The notes under the pieces: generated by a model
Database searches by the model: none
What the model saw: the letters and a program-made list of their open reading frames with translations, nothing else
What the model was told of the DNA's origin: nothing
Program-made: the position numbers and the translations under genes
Source of the DNA: Mycoplasma sp. 1018B
GTDB lineage: Bacteria; Bacillota_I; Bacilli_A; Mycoplasmatales; Metamycoplasmataceae
Reading direction: 5' to 3'
DNA: 64,000 bases
Assembly (NCBI RefSeq): GCF_024582675.1
Contig: NZ_CP102084.1
Coordinates: forward strand, 434,001 to 498,000
Shown here: in pieces, positions 1 through 10,223 of the stretch
Layout: every line of letters starts with the position of its first letter
Position numbering within the stretch: the first letter of the stretch is position 1

Positions 1-2069
1 TAGAAAATGATCGTTACATTGAAATTTGAAATATTGTTTTTTCAACATTTAATAACGATGGAGAAAATAACTATACAGAATTAAAACAAAAAAATATTGA
101 TACCGGCGCAGGCTTTGAAAGATTAGTTTCTATTTTACAAGATGCTCCTACCAATTATGATTCAGATTTATTTGCAGATATAATTAATAAAATTCAATCA
201 TTTACAACTTACAAATATAAAAGCGAAAATTATTTTATCAAAGAAGAAAATCAAACTCTAATTAATCAAAATTTTAAGGTTATAGCAGATCATATAAGAA
301 CAGTTGTTAATGCTATAGCAGATGGCGCTAAAATTAGCAGTTATGGTCGCGGTTATATTATAAGAAGATTAATTCGCAGATCAATTTACAAGGCTAAACA
401 ATTAAATATTATTGATACTTTTCTTTATAAATTGGTTCCTGTAGTACACGATTCACTTCCTTTTGAATATGATATAGAATATGTAGCTAAAATTATTAAA
501 CAAGAAGAAGAATTATTCCATAAAACAATTGAAAAAGGCAAAACTATTTTAGAAGAATATTTAAAAAATAATAAAAAAGAAATAGACGGTTATTTTGCTT
601 TTAAAATGTTAGATACTTATGGTTTTCCTATTGAATTAACTAGCGAAATAGCTCAAGATTTTAAATTAAAAATTAATCTAGAAGAATTTGAAAAAGCTAA
701 AAAAGAACACGCTAATAAATCAAGAGGAGAAAAAATGGAAGGAATGAAAGAGGTAATTAATTCATTAAATTTAATTAAAAATAAAATTGACAATTTTATT
801 GGTTATACACATTTAGAATCAGAATCAAATGTTTTAATGTTATTAAATAAAGAAAATTCCATTGATCAAGCTGATAAAGAGCAAATTTCATATTTAGTTT
901 TAAATCAAACACCATTTTATGCTACAGCCGGGGGACAAAATCATGATGAAGGATATTTAATTCAAAATAATCAAAAAATAATTATTTTAGATGTATTTAA
1001 AGATAAATTTGGCAATCATATTCACAAAGTACAAGGAAATATTAATAATAAAGATTTAATAAAATGTTTTGTTGATAAAGAAAAAAGATTAAATTTAGCC
1101 CGCAATCATTCAGCAACTCATTTAGTTTTTAGTGTTTTAAGAAAAGTTCTTGGACCACAAATTCAACAATTAGGTTCAGATATAACTTATGAAAGATTTA
1201 CTTTTGATTTTCCTGCGGAAGAAAAACCATCTGATGAACAAATTTTAGAAATAGAAAAAATAATGCAAGAAATTATTAAAAGTAATATTAAAAGAGAATA
1301 TATTATAACAACTACAGAAAAAGCTAAAGAAATGAACGCTATTATGACTATTGAAGAAACAGAATATATGGATCAAAATAATGTACGTTTAGTTAAATGA
1401 GGAAACATCACCAGCGATTTATGTGGCGGTACTCATTTGGAATATAGTTCTCAATTAGAAAATTTTAAAATTGTTGCTGTTGAAAGAAAACAAGCAGGAA
1501 TATTTAGAATAAGAGTAGTTACTTCAAATAAATTAGTAGATAAATACTATCATGAACAGTGTGATTTTTATTTAAAAGAGTTAAATAATTTAATTTCTAA
1601 AGTAAAACAATTAAATTCAAATTATCAATTAGAATATTCTTTTGATAAACTGGATAATTTTAATAAGTATAAATTAATTAACAAATTAATTTTAAAAGTA
1701 AGAGATGATTACAAAATATTTAATAAAGAAAAAGCAACTATAAACTTTGATTATGATAATATAAACTTTATAAATATTAATGGTAAACAAATATACTTAA
1801 ATTTAGATTTAGATGCAACACAAATTAAAATAATTGCTTCAACTTTAAGAGAAAAATATCCTAATTCTTATGTTTTCTTAGGAGCAAAAAACAATAATAA
1901 ATTATTATTAGTAGTAGCAACTAAAGTTTCAAATGCTAATCTTTTATTTAAACAAATAGCTGAAAAAACCCAAGGTAGAGGTGGTGGTTCACCAATATTA
2001 GCAATGGGAACAATCGACTTATTAAATAATTTAGATCAAATAATTATAGAAATTTTAAATAATGCGTAA
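1..2069 (+). CDS. alaS: Alanyl-tRNA synthetase, 3' part (5' end outside window)
   Basis: Charges tRNA-Ala with alanine and clears mischarged Ser/Gly. The first complete codon is at position 3 and the frame runs through in-frame TGA (Trp) codons to TAA at 2067-2069, about 688 residues; roughly 200 N-terminal residues lie upstream of the window. Seen: the class II segment with IDTGAGFERL near 100-128, the editing-domain motifs NHSATH and CGGTH (1422-1436), the TPFYATAGGQ segment, and a C-terminal DHHA1-type glycine-rich stretch GRGGGSP. The editing His/Cys residues look intact, in contrast to leuS in this window. The last 8 nt overlap ruvX, so the two are probably cotranscribed. Confidence 0.97.
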
Positions 2070-2502
2070 AATATCTTTAGATATTGGCACTAAAACTTGT
2101 GGTTTTGCTATAAGTGATCAAACCAATAACATTGCGATTTCATTAGAAACTATCTATTTTGAAGAAAATAATTTGGAAAAAATAATTTATGCACTAAAAG
2201 AATATTTTTTAAAATATCAAATTAATCAAATTATCATAGGTCTACCTTTAAGAAGTAATGGTGATAAAAGCGAAAGAAGTAAAATGATAATTGATTTTGC
2301 ACAAAAAATAAAAAAAATATTTACACAAGAAATATTATTTGTAGAAGAATATGGTTCAACAATCAAAAGTATCAATATTCTAAAAAGTGCTAATCTATCT
2401 ATAAAAAAAAGAAGAGAATTAAAAGATACTGTGGCTGCTAAAATTATTTTGCAAGATTTTTTAGACTATGGAGGTAAAAAAATTGAACAATATCTTGAAT
2501 AA
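2062..2502 (+). CDS. ruvX: RuvX/YqgF family putative Holliday junction resolvase / pre-16S rRNA nuclease
   Basis: 146 residues, a normal length for the family. The N-terminus MRKISLDIGTKTCGFAISD carries the RNase H-like first strand with the conserved Asp; IIIGLPLRSNG in the middle and VEEYGST match the other family motifs, and the C-terminal KDTVAAKIILQDFLD holds the last conserved Asp region. Family members act in the cytoplasm, in rRNA 5' end maturation and possibly recombination; which one applies here cannot be told. It overlaps alaS by 8 nt and sits directly before a membrane protein, an alaS-ruvX pairing common in Firmicutes and mollicutes. Confidence 0.93.
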   Translation: MRKISLDIGTKTCGFAISDQTNNIAISLETIYFEENNLEKIIYALKEYFLKYQINQIIIGLPLRSNGDKSERSKMIIDFAQKIKKIFTQEILFVEEYGSTIKSINILKSANLSIKKRRELKDTVAAKIILQDFLDYGGKKIEQYLE

Positions 2503-3217
2503 ATATTTTTTAGATACTCAAAATTTTAATAGTCAAACTCAGCAAAATAATAATAATTTAATCAAACTAATTTTATTGATTTCAATTTTTGTTGTTATAG
2601 CTATTGCTTTTATAACTTTTATTATTATTAAATTAAAAATTAAGAAAATAAAAAAAGAAATATTTAATAAAGAACTTGCTCAAACAAAGTTAAACATTTT
2701 AGAATTAAGAGGAGAAGAATTAGCTACTGCTCCTTTAGATTTAAAAAAATTTTTTAAAATTAAAATTGATGATTATGATTTAGAAAATTTAATTAATTCA
2801 ACCTATTTAAATAAATCAAAAAAAAATTTATTAATTGGCGAAAATATTGAATACGAGTATGCTACAATGCAATACTTAGCACAAGGAGAAAATAGCATTA
2901 TAAGCAATAATTTTGATATAAAAAATTGAAATAATGCTGTATTAGAATATCCAAATTATTTTAATAAAAAAACACATATAATTAATCAAACTAATGAATT
3001 ATTTAATTTAATAATTGCTATTAATTCTAACTTAACTAATAATCAAATTTTTGAAAAATTTTTTTTAAATTTAAATAAAAATGGTTTATTAATTATTTGC
3101 CAAAAAAATCAAAGTAAAACTGATTTAAAACAACTAATTAGTAAATTAAAATATCAAAATATTCGTTATGAAGTAAGTTATGTTAAAAATAAATTTTTAT
3201 ATATAGTAAAAGATTAA
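2483..3217 (+). CDS. Membrane-anchored protein, putative methyltransferase-like
   Basis: About 244 residues, reading through TGA (Trp) at 2927. I choose TTG at 2483 because a strong ribosome binding site (GGAGGT, 2470-2475) sits 7 nt before it; an in-frame ATG at 2468 overlaps that site and has none of its own. One clear membrane helix follows about residues 26-50 (rich in I, L, V), then a basic stop-transfer (KLKIKKIKKE), so most of the protein is probably cytoplasmic. The soluble part has LLIGENIEYEYATMQYL and a later strand-like GLLIICQK, reminiscent of a small Rossmann methyltransferase; mycoplasma genomes carry a family so labelled next to ruvX, but no SAM motif is certain. Overlaps ruvX by 20 nt. 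Confidence 0.7.
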
Positions 3218-3267
3218 AATAATTAATAATATTATATAAATAGTAAAATAATTATCTAAGGAGAATA

Positions 3268-3744
3268 ATGCCAAATAGTGAAAAAGAAAAAATCCTCTTA
3301 ACACAAGAAACTTATGATAAATATAAAGCTGAATACGATAATTTAATTTTAGTTCAAAGACCTGCTGTTCAAGCTGAATTAAAAGAAGCTAGAGCACAAG
3401 GTGATCTTTCTGAAAATGCTGAATACGATGCGGCAAGAGATAAACAAGCACAAATAGAAGGTAGAATTTTAGAATTAGAAGAAATTTTAGAAAAAGCTGA
3501 AGTATATGATAAATCTCAAAAACAAACTTATACAGGTATCGGTTCTAAAGTAACATACTTAGATATTCAAAAAAATCAAACTTATACAGTTACTATTATG
3601 GGTAGTCACGATACTAATCCATTTGAAAATAAAATTTCAAACATGTCACCTTTAGCTTTAGCAATAGCTGAAGCATCTATAGGTGAAATAGTTGAAGTTG
3701 AAGTTCCACAAAAATATTCGATAAAAGTATTAAAAGTTGAATAA
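3268..3744 (+). CDS. greA: Transcription elongation factor GreA
   Basis: 158 residues, the usual length. Rescues backtracked RNA polymerase by stimulating transcript cleavage through the secondary channel. The N-terminal coiled coil (about residues 1-78) contains the expected tip segment EARAQGDLSENAEYDAARD with the two acidic tip residues (D, E), followed by the FKBP-like C-terminal domain (GIGSKVTY to the SPLALAI/EIVEVEVP segment). Start ATG follows AAGGAG at a good distance. It sits alone between the putative methyltransferase and a terminator hairpin that begins in its stop codon. Confidence 0.97.
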   Translation: MPNSEKEKILLTQETYDKYKAEYDNLILVQRPAVQAELKEARAQGDLSENAEYDAARDKQAQIEGRILELEEILEKAEVYDKSQKQTYTGIGSKVTYLDIQKNQTYTVTIMGSHDTNPFENKISNMSPLALAIAEASIGEIVEVEVPQKYSIKVLKVE

Positions 3745-3770
3745 ATGAGGTTTTAATACCTTATTTTTTT
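3744..3770 (+). terminator. Rho-independent terminator after greA
   Basis: AATGAGGT (3744-3751) and ACCTTATT (3758-3765) form an 8-bp stem with one G-U pair and a 6-nt loop, followed by a run of T. Confidence 0.75.
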
Positions 3771-3795
3771 AAACATTATTTAAGGAATAAATTTT

Positions 3796-4446
3796 ATGCT
3801 TATTGGAATAAGTGGAATGATAGGTGCTGGTAAAAGTACTCTTACAAATAAATTAGCTAATTATTATAAAAATTCTGCAATGTTAAGTGAATTTGAAAAT
3901 GATGATGAAATTTTTAATACTTTTTTACAGTGATTATATGAAAAAAAACCTAATTTAGCTTTAAGTTTTCAAACTTATGTAGTCGAAAATCACACAAGCA
4001 AATTGGATGAAATAATTAATTTAAATCAAGAAAATAATAATTATTTATTTTTGGATAGATTTTCGATAGAACATTATATTTTTGCCTACATAAATTTAAA
4101 AAATTTACCTAAACAATATTGAAATGGTTATCAACAACTTTTTAATATTTTAATAACAAAAAAAGAATTACCAAATTTAATAATTTATTTGGATATGAAT
4201 TTTGATACTTTTAAAAAACGTTTATTTGCTAGAGGTAGAAAAGTCGAAATAGATAATTGAGAATCAAATGAAAAATATTTTAAAACTTTATATCAAACTT
4301 ATAAACCCATGTTTATTGAATTAGCACAAAAATACAATTTGAATTATTTTATTATTGAAACTGATAATTTAAATGAAAATGAAGTATTTGAAAAAGCAAA
4401 AAAAATAATAGAAAATAAAGGATTAAATAATGATAATAGCAATTAG
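3796..4446 (+). CDS. Deoxynucleoside kinase, first of a tandem pair
   Basis: 216 residues with several TGA-encoded Trp. Phosphorylates deoxynucleosides to monophosphates for salvage, in the cytoplasm. Seen: P-loop GMIGAGKST at residues 8-16, the LDRF motif (family: DRS/DRF) in the middle and an Arg-rich lid segment RGRKVE late in the chain, all diagnostic of the dNK family; the exact base preference (dA, dG, dC) cannot be read. SD is weak (AAGGAA, 8-13 nt upstream). The 3' end overlaps the next kinase gene by 17 nt, so the two are translated from one mRNA. The two are paralogues, clearly diverged. Confidence 0.88.
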
Positions 4447-5071
4447 TGGAATGATTGCCGCCGGCAAAAGTACATTAAGTCAAAAATTACATCAAATTTA
4501 TTCTAATTCATTATTAATGGAAGAATTTGATAATAATGATTTAGTTTTTAATACCTTTTTAAAATGACTTTATGAAAATAAAAAAAATATAAACATAGCT
4601 TTTCAAACTTACATTTTAGAAAATTTACAAAATAAAATACAAAAAATAGCAAACGATTATAAAAGAAATAAAAATAATTTCTTATTTTTAGATAGATTTA
4701 ATTTAGAACATTATATTTTTGCTGTTGCCACTCTTAGCTATAAAAACAAACGTTATTTAGAAGCTTTTGACAAAATGTTTCACGAAATTATCAATTTAAA
4801 TCATAATCCTGATTTGGCCATTTTTTTAGATATATCTTTTGAAACTTTTTTGGAAAGATTAAAAAATAGAGATAGAAAAAGTGAAGTAAATAATTTAAAT
4901 TCTAATATAGAATATTTTAAATTATTACATGAAATTTATAAAGATTTATTCATTTCATTAGTAACAAAATATAAAATTCCTTACGTAATAATACAAGCAG
5001 ATAATAAAAATAGTGAAACTATTTTAGCTGAAGTAATCAAAAATTTGGAATCAAAAATAAATAACTTATAG
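4430..5071 (+). CDS. Deoxynucleoside kinase, second of a tandem pair
   Basis: 213 residues. The same family as the gene before it: P-loop GMIAAGKST at residues 7-15, LDRF followed by LEHYIFA, and a lid with NRDRKSE. The N-terminus MIIAISGM aligns with MLIGISGM of the first copy, and the segments NTFLKWLYE and NTFLQWLYE are nearly identical, showing a local duplication; the C-terminal halves differ more. Differing substrate preference (as for dGK/dAK pairs of Lactobacillus) is an inference. The start overlaps the first copy by 17 nt in another frame; no good SD, consistent with translational coupling. Confidence 0.88.
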
Positions 5072-5100
5072 TTTTAAACATTTTAATTTTAAAATTAACA

Positions 5101-5106
5101 TATAAT
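5101..5106 (+). promoter_or_regulatory. -10 box (TATAAT) probably for the phosphoketolase gene
   Basis: A perfect TATAAT 63 nt upstream of the xfp start in the 97-bp gap after the kinase pair. No convincing -35, which is usual in mycoplasmas. Confidence 0.5.
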
Positions 5107-5168
5107 TATTAGGTAAAATATATATACTATATATTTAAATTCCTAAAATAGAAGAATGAAAGGACAAT

Positions 5169-7553
5169 ATGAGTCAAAAAGACTACAATTCAAGTAAATA
5201 TTTGAATAGAGTACATGCTTGATGAAGAGCAGCTAACTATTTATCTGTTGGACAAATGTACTTAAGAAATAATCCTCTTTTACAAAAACCACTTGTAGAT
5301 GAAGATATTAAAATTTATCCTATAGGACACTGAGGAACTATCCCAGGACAAAATTTAATTTATGCACATTTAAATCGTGTTATTAATAAATATGATCTTA
5401 ATATGTTTTATATCGAAGGCCCTGGACATGGCGGTCAAGTAATGATTTCTAATTCATATCTTGATGGTTCATATACTGAATTATTCCCTGAAATAACTCA
5501 AGATATTCAAGGTATGACTAAAATGTTTAAACGTTTTTCATTCCCTGGAGGTACTGCTTCACATGCTGCGCCTGAAACTCCTGGTTCTATTCATGAGGGT
5601 GGCGAATTAGGATATTCAATATCACATGCAGTAGGAGCAATATTAGATAATCCTGAAGTAATTGCTGCAACTGTTATAGGTGATGGTGAAGCTGAAACAG
5701 GACCATTAATGGCCGGATTTTATTCATCTTCATTTATAAATCCTGTAAATGATGGTGCAGTTTTACCTATTTTGCATATTAATGGTGGAAAAATTTCTAA
5801 TCCAACAATTCTAGCGCGTAAAACTGATAAAGAAATAAAACAATTATTAGCCGGATTCGGTTGAGAAGCTATTTTTGTTGAAGCTGATGTTTTTGATCAA
5901 GTTGGTATTCATAAATTAATGGCCAAGGCATTCGATAAAGCCATAGAAAAAATTAAAAAAATACAAGAAAAAGCACGTAAATTTTCTGCTGATATAGCAA
6001 CCAGACCTGTTTGACCTGCTTTAGTTGTTAGAACTCCAAAAGGTTGAACTTGTCCACATGCTATTGATGGTAATGTCTATGAAGGAAGTTTTAGATCTCA
6101 TCAAGTTCCATTAGCCGTTTCATCAGAAAACGCAGCTAAAAAAGCCCAATTAGTAAAATGATTAGAATCATACAAACCAAATGAATTATTTAATAAAGAT
6201 GGTTCATTCAAAAAAGAATTTGCTTCATTGGCTCCTAAAGGCGACAAAAGAATGGCTATGAATCCTATTACCAATGGTGGAATTAATCCAAAAGTATTAA
6301 AATTACCAAAATGAGAAGATATAGCATTAAATTTCGAAAAACCTGGAGAAATTAAATCACAAGATATGGCTGTAGCAGGTACATGATTTGCAGAAGTAAT
6401 AAAATTAAATCCTACTAACTTTAGAATTTTTGGACCAGATGAAACTAAGTCAAATAGAATGTTTGATGTTTTAAAAACAACTAATAGACAATGATTAGAA
6501 AGAATTGATACACAATTAGATGAAGCGATAGCTCCAGCTGGTAGAGTAATTGATTCACAATTGTCAGAACATCAAGCTGAAGGATTTTTAGAAGGATATG
6601 TTTTAACTGGACGTCATGGAATGTTTGCTTCTTATGAATCATTTTTAAGAGTAGTTGATTCAATGTTAACTCAACATATGAAATGAGTAGCAAAAGCTAA
6701 AAAAGTTGAATGAAGAAATGATTATCCTTCACTTAATGTTATAGCTACTTCAACAGCATTTCAACAAGATCATAATGGATATACTCATCAAGATCCAGGT
6801 ATTTTAGGACATTTAGCAGATAAAAAACCTGAATTAATACGTGAATATCTTCCTGCTGATTCTAACTCATTATTAGCTGTTTTAGACAAATCATTTAAAG
6901 AAAGAGATGTCATTAACTTAATTGTTGCCTCTAAACAACCAAGAGAACAATGATTCTCAGCAAGAGAAGCACAAATTTTAATTAATAACGGATTAAAAGT
7001 AGTTCCTTGAGCTTCAACTTGTACTTTAGAAGAAAAGCCGGATTTAGTTATTGCTGCTGCAGGTACTGAACCTACATTAGAATCATTAGCTGCTATTTCA
7101 TATTTAAATCATAAATTCCCTACTTTAAAAATAAGATTTGTAAATGTTGTTGATTTATTAAGACTTCGTACTAAAAATATTGATCCAAGAGGATTGACTG
7201 ATTATGAATTTGATGCGATATTTACTAAAGATAAACCAGTGGTTTTTGCTTTCCACGGTTATGAAGGTTTAATAAGAGATATTTTCTTCAACAGAAATAA
7301 CCATAATTTACATGTACATGGATATAGAGAAAATGGTGATATAACAACCTCATTTGACATTCGTTTAATGAGCGAAATGGACAGATTCCATATCGCTCAA
7401 ACTGCTGCAATTGCTGTTTATGGTAAAGAAGAAGCTAAAAAATTCGTTGATGAAATGGAAAATAAAGTTTCTGAACACAATATCTTTATTAAAGAATATG
7501 GTATTGATATGCCTGAAGTAAGACAATGAAAATGAGAAGGTCTTAAGAAATAA
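5169..7553 (+). CDS. xfp: Xylulose-5-phosphate/fructose-6-phosphate phosphoketolase
   Basis: 794 residues, the normal length. A TPP enzyme that splits xylulose-5-P (and often fructose-6-P) with phosphate into glyceraldehyde-3-P (or erythrose-4-P) and acetyl phosphate, a source of ATP by acetate kinase. Seen: GHWGTIPG and the GPGHGG His motif in the N-terminal domain, the TPP-binding [10 protein letters not shown] segment, and the C-terminal STRNDHRFTHQ-type region reading as [14 protein letters not shown]. Start ATG has AAAGGA 5-10 nt before it. Many Trp are TGA. It is a single-gene unit: own promoter upstream and a strong terminator downstream. With pgk and tpiA it points to sugar fermentation. 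Confidence 0.97.
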
Positions 7554-7560
7554 AATAAAT

Positions 7561-7590
7561 AAAAACTGCTTAAATTAATAAGCAGTTTTT
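7561..7590. terminator. Bidirectional terminator between xfp and lepA
   Basis: Perfect 12-bp inverted repeat AAAAACTGCTTA / TAAGCAGTTTTT with a 6-nt loop; A-run on the left and T-run on the right serve both converging genes. Its right arm overlaps the lepA stop codon. Confidence 0.9.
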
Positions 7591-9391
7591 ATTTATTTTT
7601 ATTATCTAAATTAGTTTTTAGAATATTTAAAAAAGCTTCTTGAGGAACTTCCACACTTCCTAGCATTTTCATTCTTTTTTTACCTTCTTTTTGTTTTTTT
7701 AATAATTTTTGTCTTCTTGTTACATCCCCTCCATAAAGCTTAGCTGTAACATCTTTTCTATAAGCTTTAATAGTTTCTCTTGCTATTACTTTATTACCTA
7801 TAACAGCTTGAACAGGGACTTCAAAATTTTGCCTTGGAATTTCTTGTTTTAATCTTTCGCACAAATCTCTTGCTCTTGGATAGGCAAAATCTTTTTGGGC
7901 AACGATTGAAAAAGCATCAATTTTATCACCGTTTAATAAAATATCTACTTTTACTAAATCACTTTCACGATAACCTATAAGTTCATATTCAAAAGATGCA
8001 TATCCTTTAGATAAACTTTTTAATCTATCAAAAAAATCTAAAACTATTTCTGATAATGGCATTTCGTAAATTAATTTTGATCTATTATCATCAATATAAA
8101 CTAAATCTTTATAAATTCCTCTTTTGCCTTGGCATAATTCCATAATGTTGCCTATATATGAAGAAGGTAATATAATGGTCGCTAATATATATGGCTCTTC
8201 TATTTTTTTTATAAAAGTTCTATCAGGCAATAAAGAAGGATTAGAAATATATTCAATTTCTCCGTTAGTTTTATAAATTTTATATTCTACTGAAGGTGAA
8301 GTTGCTATTATTCCAATATGATATTCACGATTCAATCTTTCTTGTAAAATTTCCATATGCAACATTCCCAAAAATCCTACTCTAAAACCAAATCCTAATG
8401 CTTTTGAGGTTTCTTGTTCTCAAGTTATAGAGCTATCACTTAATGAAATTTTTTCCAGACTTTCTTTAAGTTCCATATAATCTCTTGTATCAACAGGATA
8501 AAATCCTGTAAAAACAACAGGTTGTTTCTTTTTATATCCTGGTAATGCTTCCTTTGCAGGATTATCAACACTAGTAATAGTATCTCCTACATTAACTTCT
8601 CTTGCATCTCTTATAGTAGCAGCTACTCAACCCACTTCTCCAGCTTCAAGAAACATTTTTTTAGTTTCTTTAGGATTTCTAACCCCTAATTCTGCAACAT
8701 GATATTCTTTTTGGATTGACATAAATTTAAATTTTTGCCCTACGTTTAATTTCCCCTCAAAAATTCTTATTAACATGATAACGCCACGATATTCATCAAA
8801 ATAAGAATCAAAAATTAATGCTCTTAGAGGTTTATTATCATCAGCATTTTTGGGTTCTGGAATAAATTTTTCAATTGCTTCTAAGATTTTTTCACAATTT
8901 AATCCTGTTTTAGCTGAAATAGCTACTGCATTTTCACATGATAAACCAATAGTTTCTTCAATTTCTTTTTTTGTTTTTTCTATATCTGCTGAAGGTAAAT
9001 CAATTTTATTAATTATAGGTATTATTTGCAAATTATTTTCTAATGCTAAATAAACATTTGCCAAAGTTTGTGCTTCAATACCTTGAGTAGCATCAACTAA
9101 TAATAAAGCGCCTTCTGATGCAGCTAATGATCTAGAAACTTCATAAGTAAAATCAACATGACCAGGAGTATCAATCAAATGAAAAATATAATCTTTATAT
9201 TTAATTTGAACGGCATTTAATTTAATTGTTATGCCTCTTTCTCTTTCTAAATCCATTTGATCTAAAAATTGATCATCCATGTCATGTTTACTTACTGTAT
9301 TTGTTAATTCTAATATTCTATCTGCTAAAGTACTCTTGCCATGATCTATATGAGCGATAATTGAAAAATTTCTTATTTTATTTTTTTGCAT
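7589..9391 (-). CDS. lepA: Elongation factor 4 (LepA), ribosome back-translocase GTPase
   Basis: 600 residues, full length. Membrane-associated/cytoplasmic GTPase that acts on stalled or mistranslocated ribosomes and in initiation. Seen: G1 AHIDHGKST near residues 12-20, G3 DTPGHVDF, G4 NKIDLP, the EF-II beta barrel, the [10 protein letters not shown](L)QERL segment of domain III and the LepA-specific C-terminal region with [21 protein letters not shown], the basic tail that enters the decoding centre. The start ATG is preceded by AAAAGGCA, a moderate SD. It is a single-gene unit facing divergently away from the choline kinase gene. Confidence 0.97.
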
Positions 9392-9472
9392 ATTTGCCTT
9401 TTAAATTATATAAATAGTTATTTATAATATATATAATATATTATAAAGTCAATTATTACAAATAAGGTCAAA
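9392..9472. promoter_or_regulatory. Divergent promoter region lepA / choline kinase
   Basis: 81 bp of nearly pure A/T with several overlapping TATAAT-like hexamers on both strands between two divergent genes; individual -10 boxes cannot be chosen with confidence. Confidence 0.5.
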
Positions 9473-10198
9473 ATGAAAACAAAAATTACAATTGGATATA
9501 CAAATAAAAGTTATAAAAAAGATGATTATTTTTTGCAAATTAAAAAGCGAAACAAATTTAACCATAAGATAGATTATAAAATTTTAAAAATATTTACTTT
9601 TGTCCCTAAATTACTTAAAAATACTTATTTTAAAAGTAAATGAGAATTTATTGAAACCGAAAAAATAACTATTAGTAAAGAAAATTTAACATTAATAGCT
9701 CAAAATATGTTAATACTTCATAATTCTAATTTAGTATTTCCAAAAACAAATCATTTTAAAAGAATAAATTGATATTGAAAACAATTAAAAAGAAAAAATA
9801 TTAACTTAGAAGTTATTGATAAATATAAATATTTAATAGAAAAGATATTAAAACAACAAAATAATAACTGACCATTGCATAATGATTTATGAACAAATAA
9901 TTTATTAAAAAAAGATCATAAAATTTATTTTATTGATTGAGAATATGCTTCAATGGGTGATTTTCACTTTGAATTAGCATACTTTATTACATTATCTAAT
10001 TTAAACTATGAAGAAGAAGAGTATTTTTTAAAAAAATATAAAAATTTTGATCAAACTAAATTAATTGAAAATAAAATTTTAGTTAATTATTTAGTAATAT
10101 TATGATTATATTCACAAAAAAAATTACATTTTTCTCATAAACCTTTTGAAGATAAAATTTATCAATTATTAGAAGAATTAAAAATAAAAAACCAATAA
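9473..10198 (+). CDS. LicA-like choline/ethanolamine kinase (APH-fold phosphotransferase)
   Basis: 241 residues, broken by five or more TGA Trp codons and so easily missed under the standard code. The catalytic loop reads LHNDLWTNNLL (HxDxxxxN, near residues 137-147) and the metal-binding segment IDWEYASMGD follows at about residue 160, the signature of choline/ethanolamine kinases and related APH-fold enzymes. LicA-type enzymes make phosphocholine for surface decoration; mycoplasmas such as M. fermentans carry phosphocholine glycolipids. The N-terminal nucleotide-binding lobe is short and poorly conserved. SD AAGGTC is weak. Thiamine kinase or another small-molecule kinase of the same fold is the main alternative. 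Confidence 0.8.
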
Positions 10199-10217
10199 AT
10201 TAATTTATTGGTTTTTT
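10186..10217. terminator. Bidirectional terminator, choline kinase / 5'-nucleotidase
   Basis: Perfect 15-bp inverted repeat (AAAAAACCAATAAAT and its complement) with a 2-nt centre, between converging genes; overlaps the end of the kinase gene. Confidence 0.88.
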
Positions 10218-10223
10218 ATGTAT

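Noticed and set aside
432-1400. alaS, xfp, leuS, lon and others as broken pseudogenes with many internal stops
   Set aside because: All internal stops are TGA at positions where Trp fits; no TAA/TAG or frameshift was found, so they are intact under genetic code 4.
3796-5071. The two kinases as one frameshifted gene
   Set aside because: Each has its own P-loop, LDRF and lid at the expected places; it is a tandem duplication, not a split gene.
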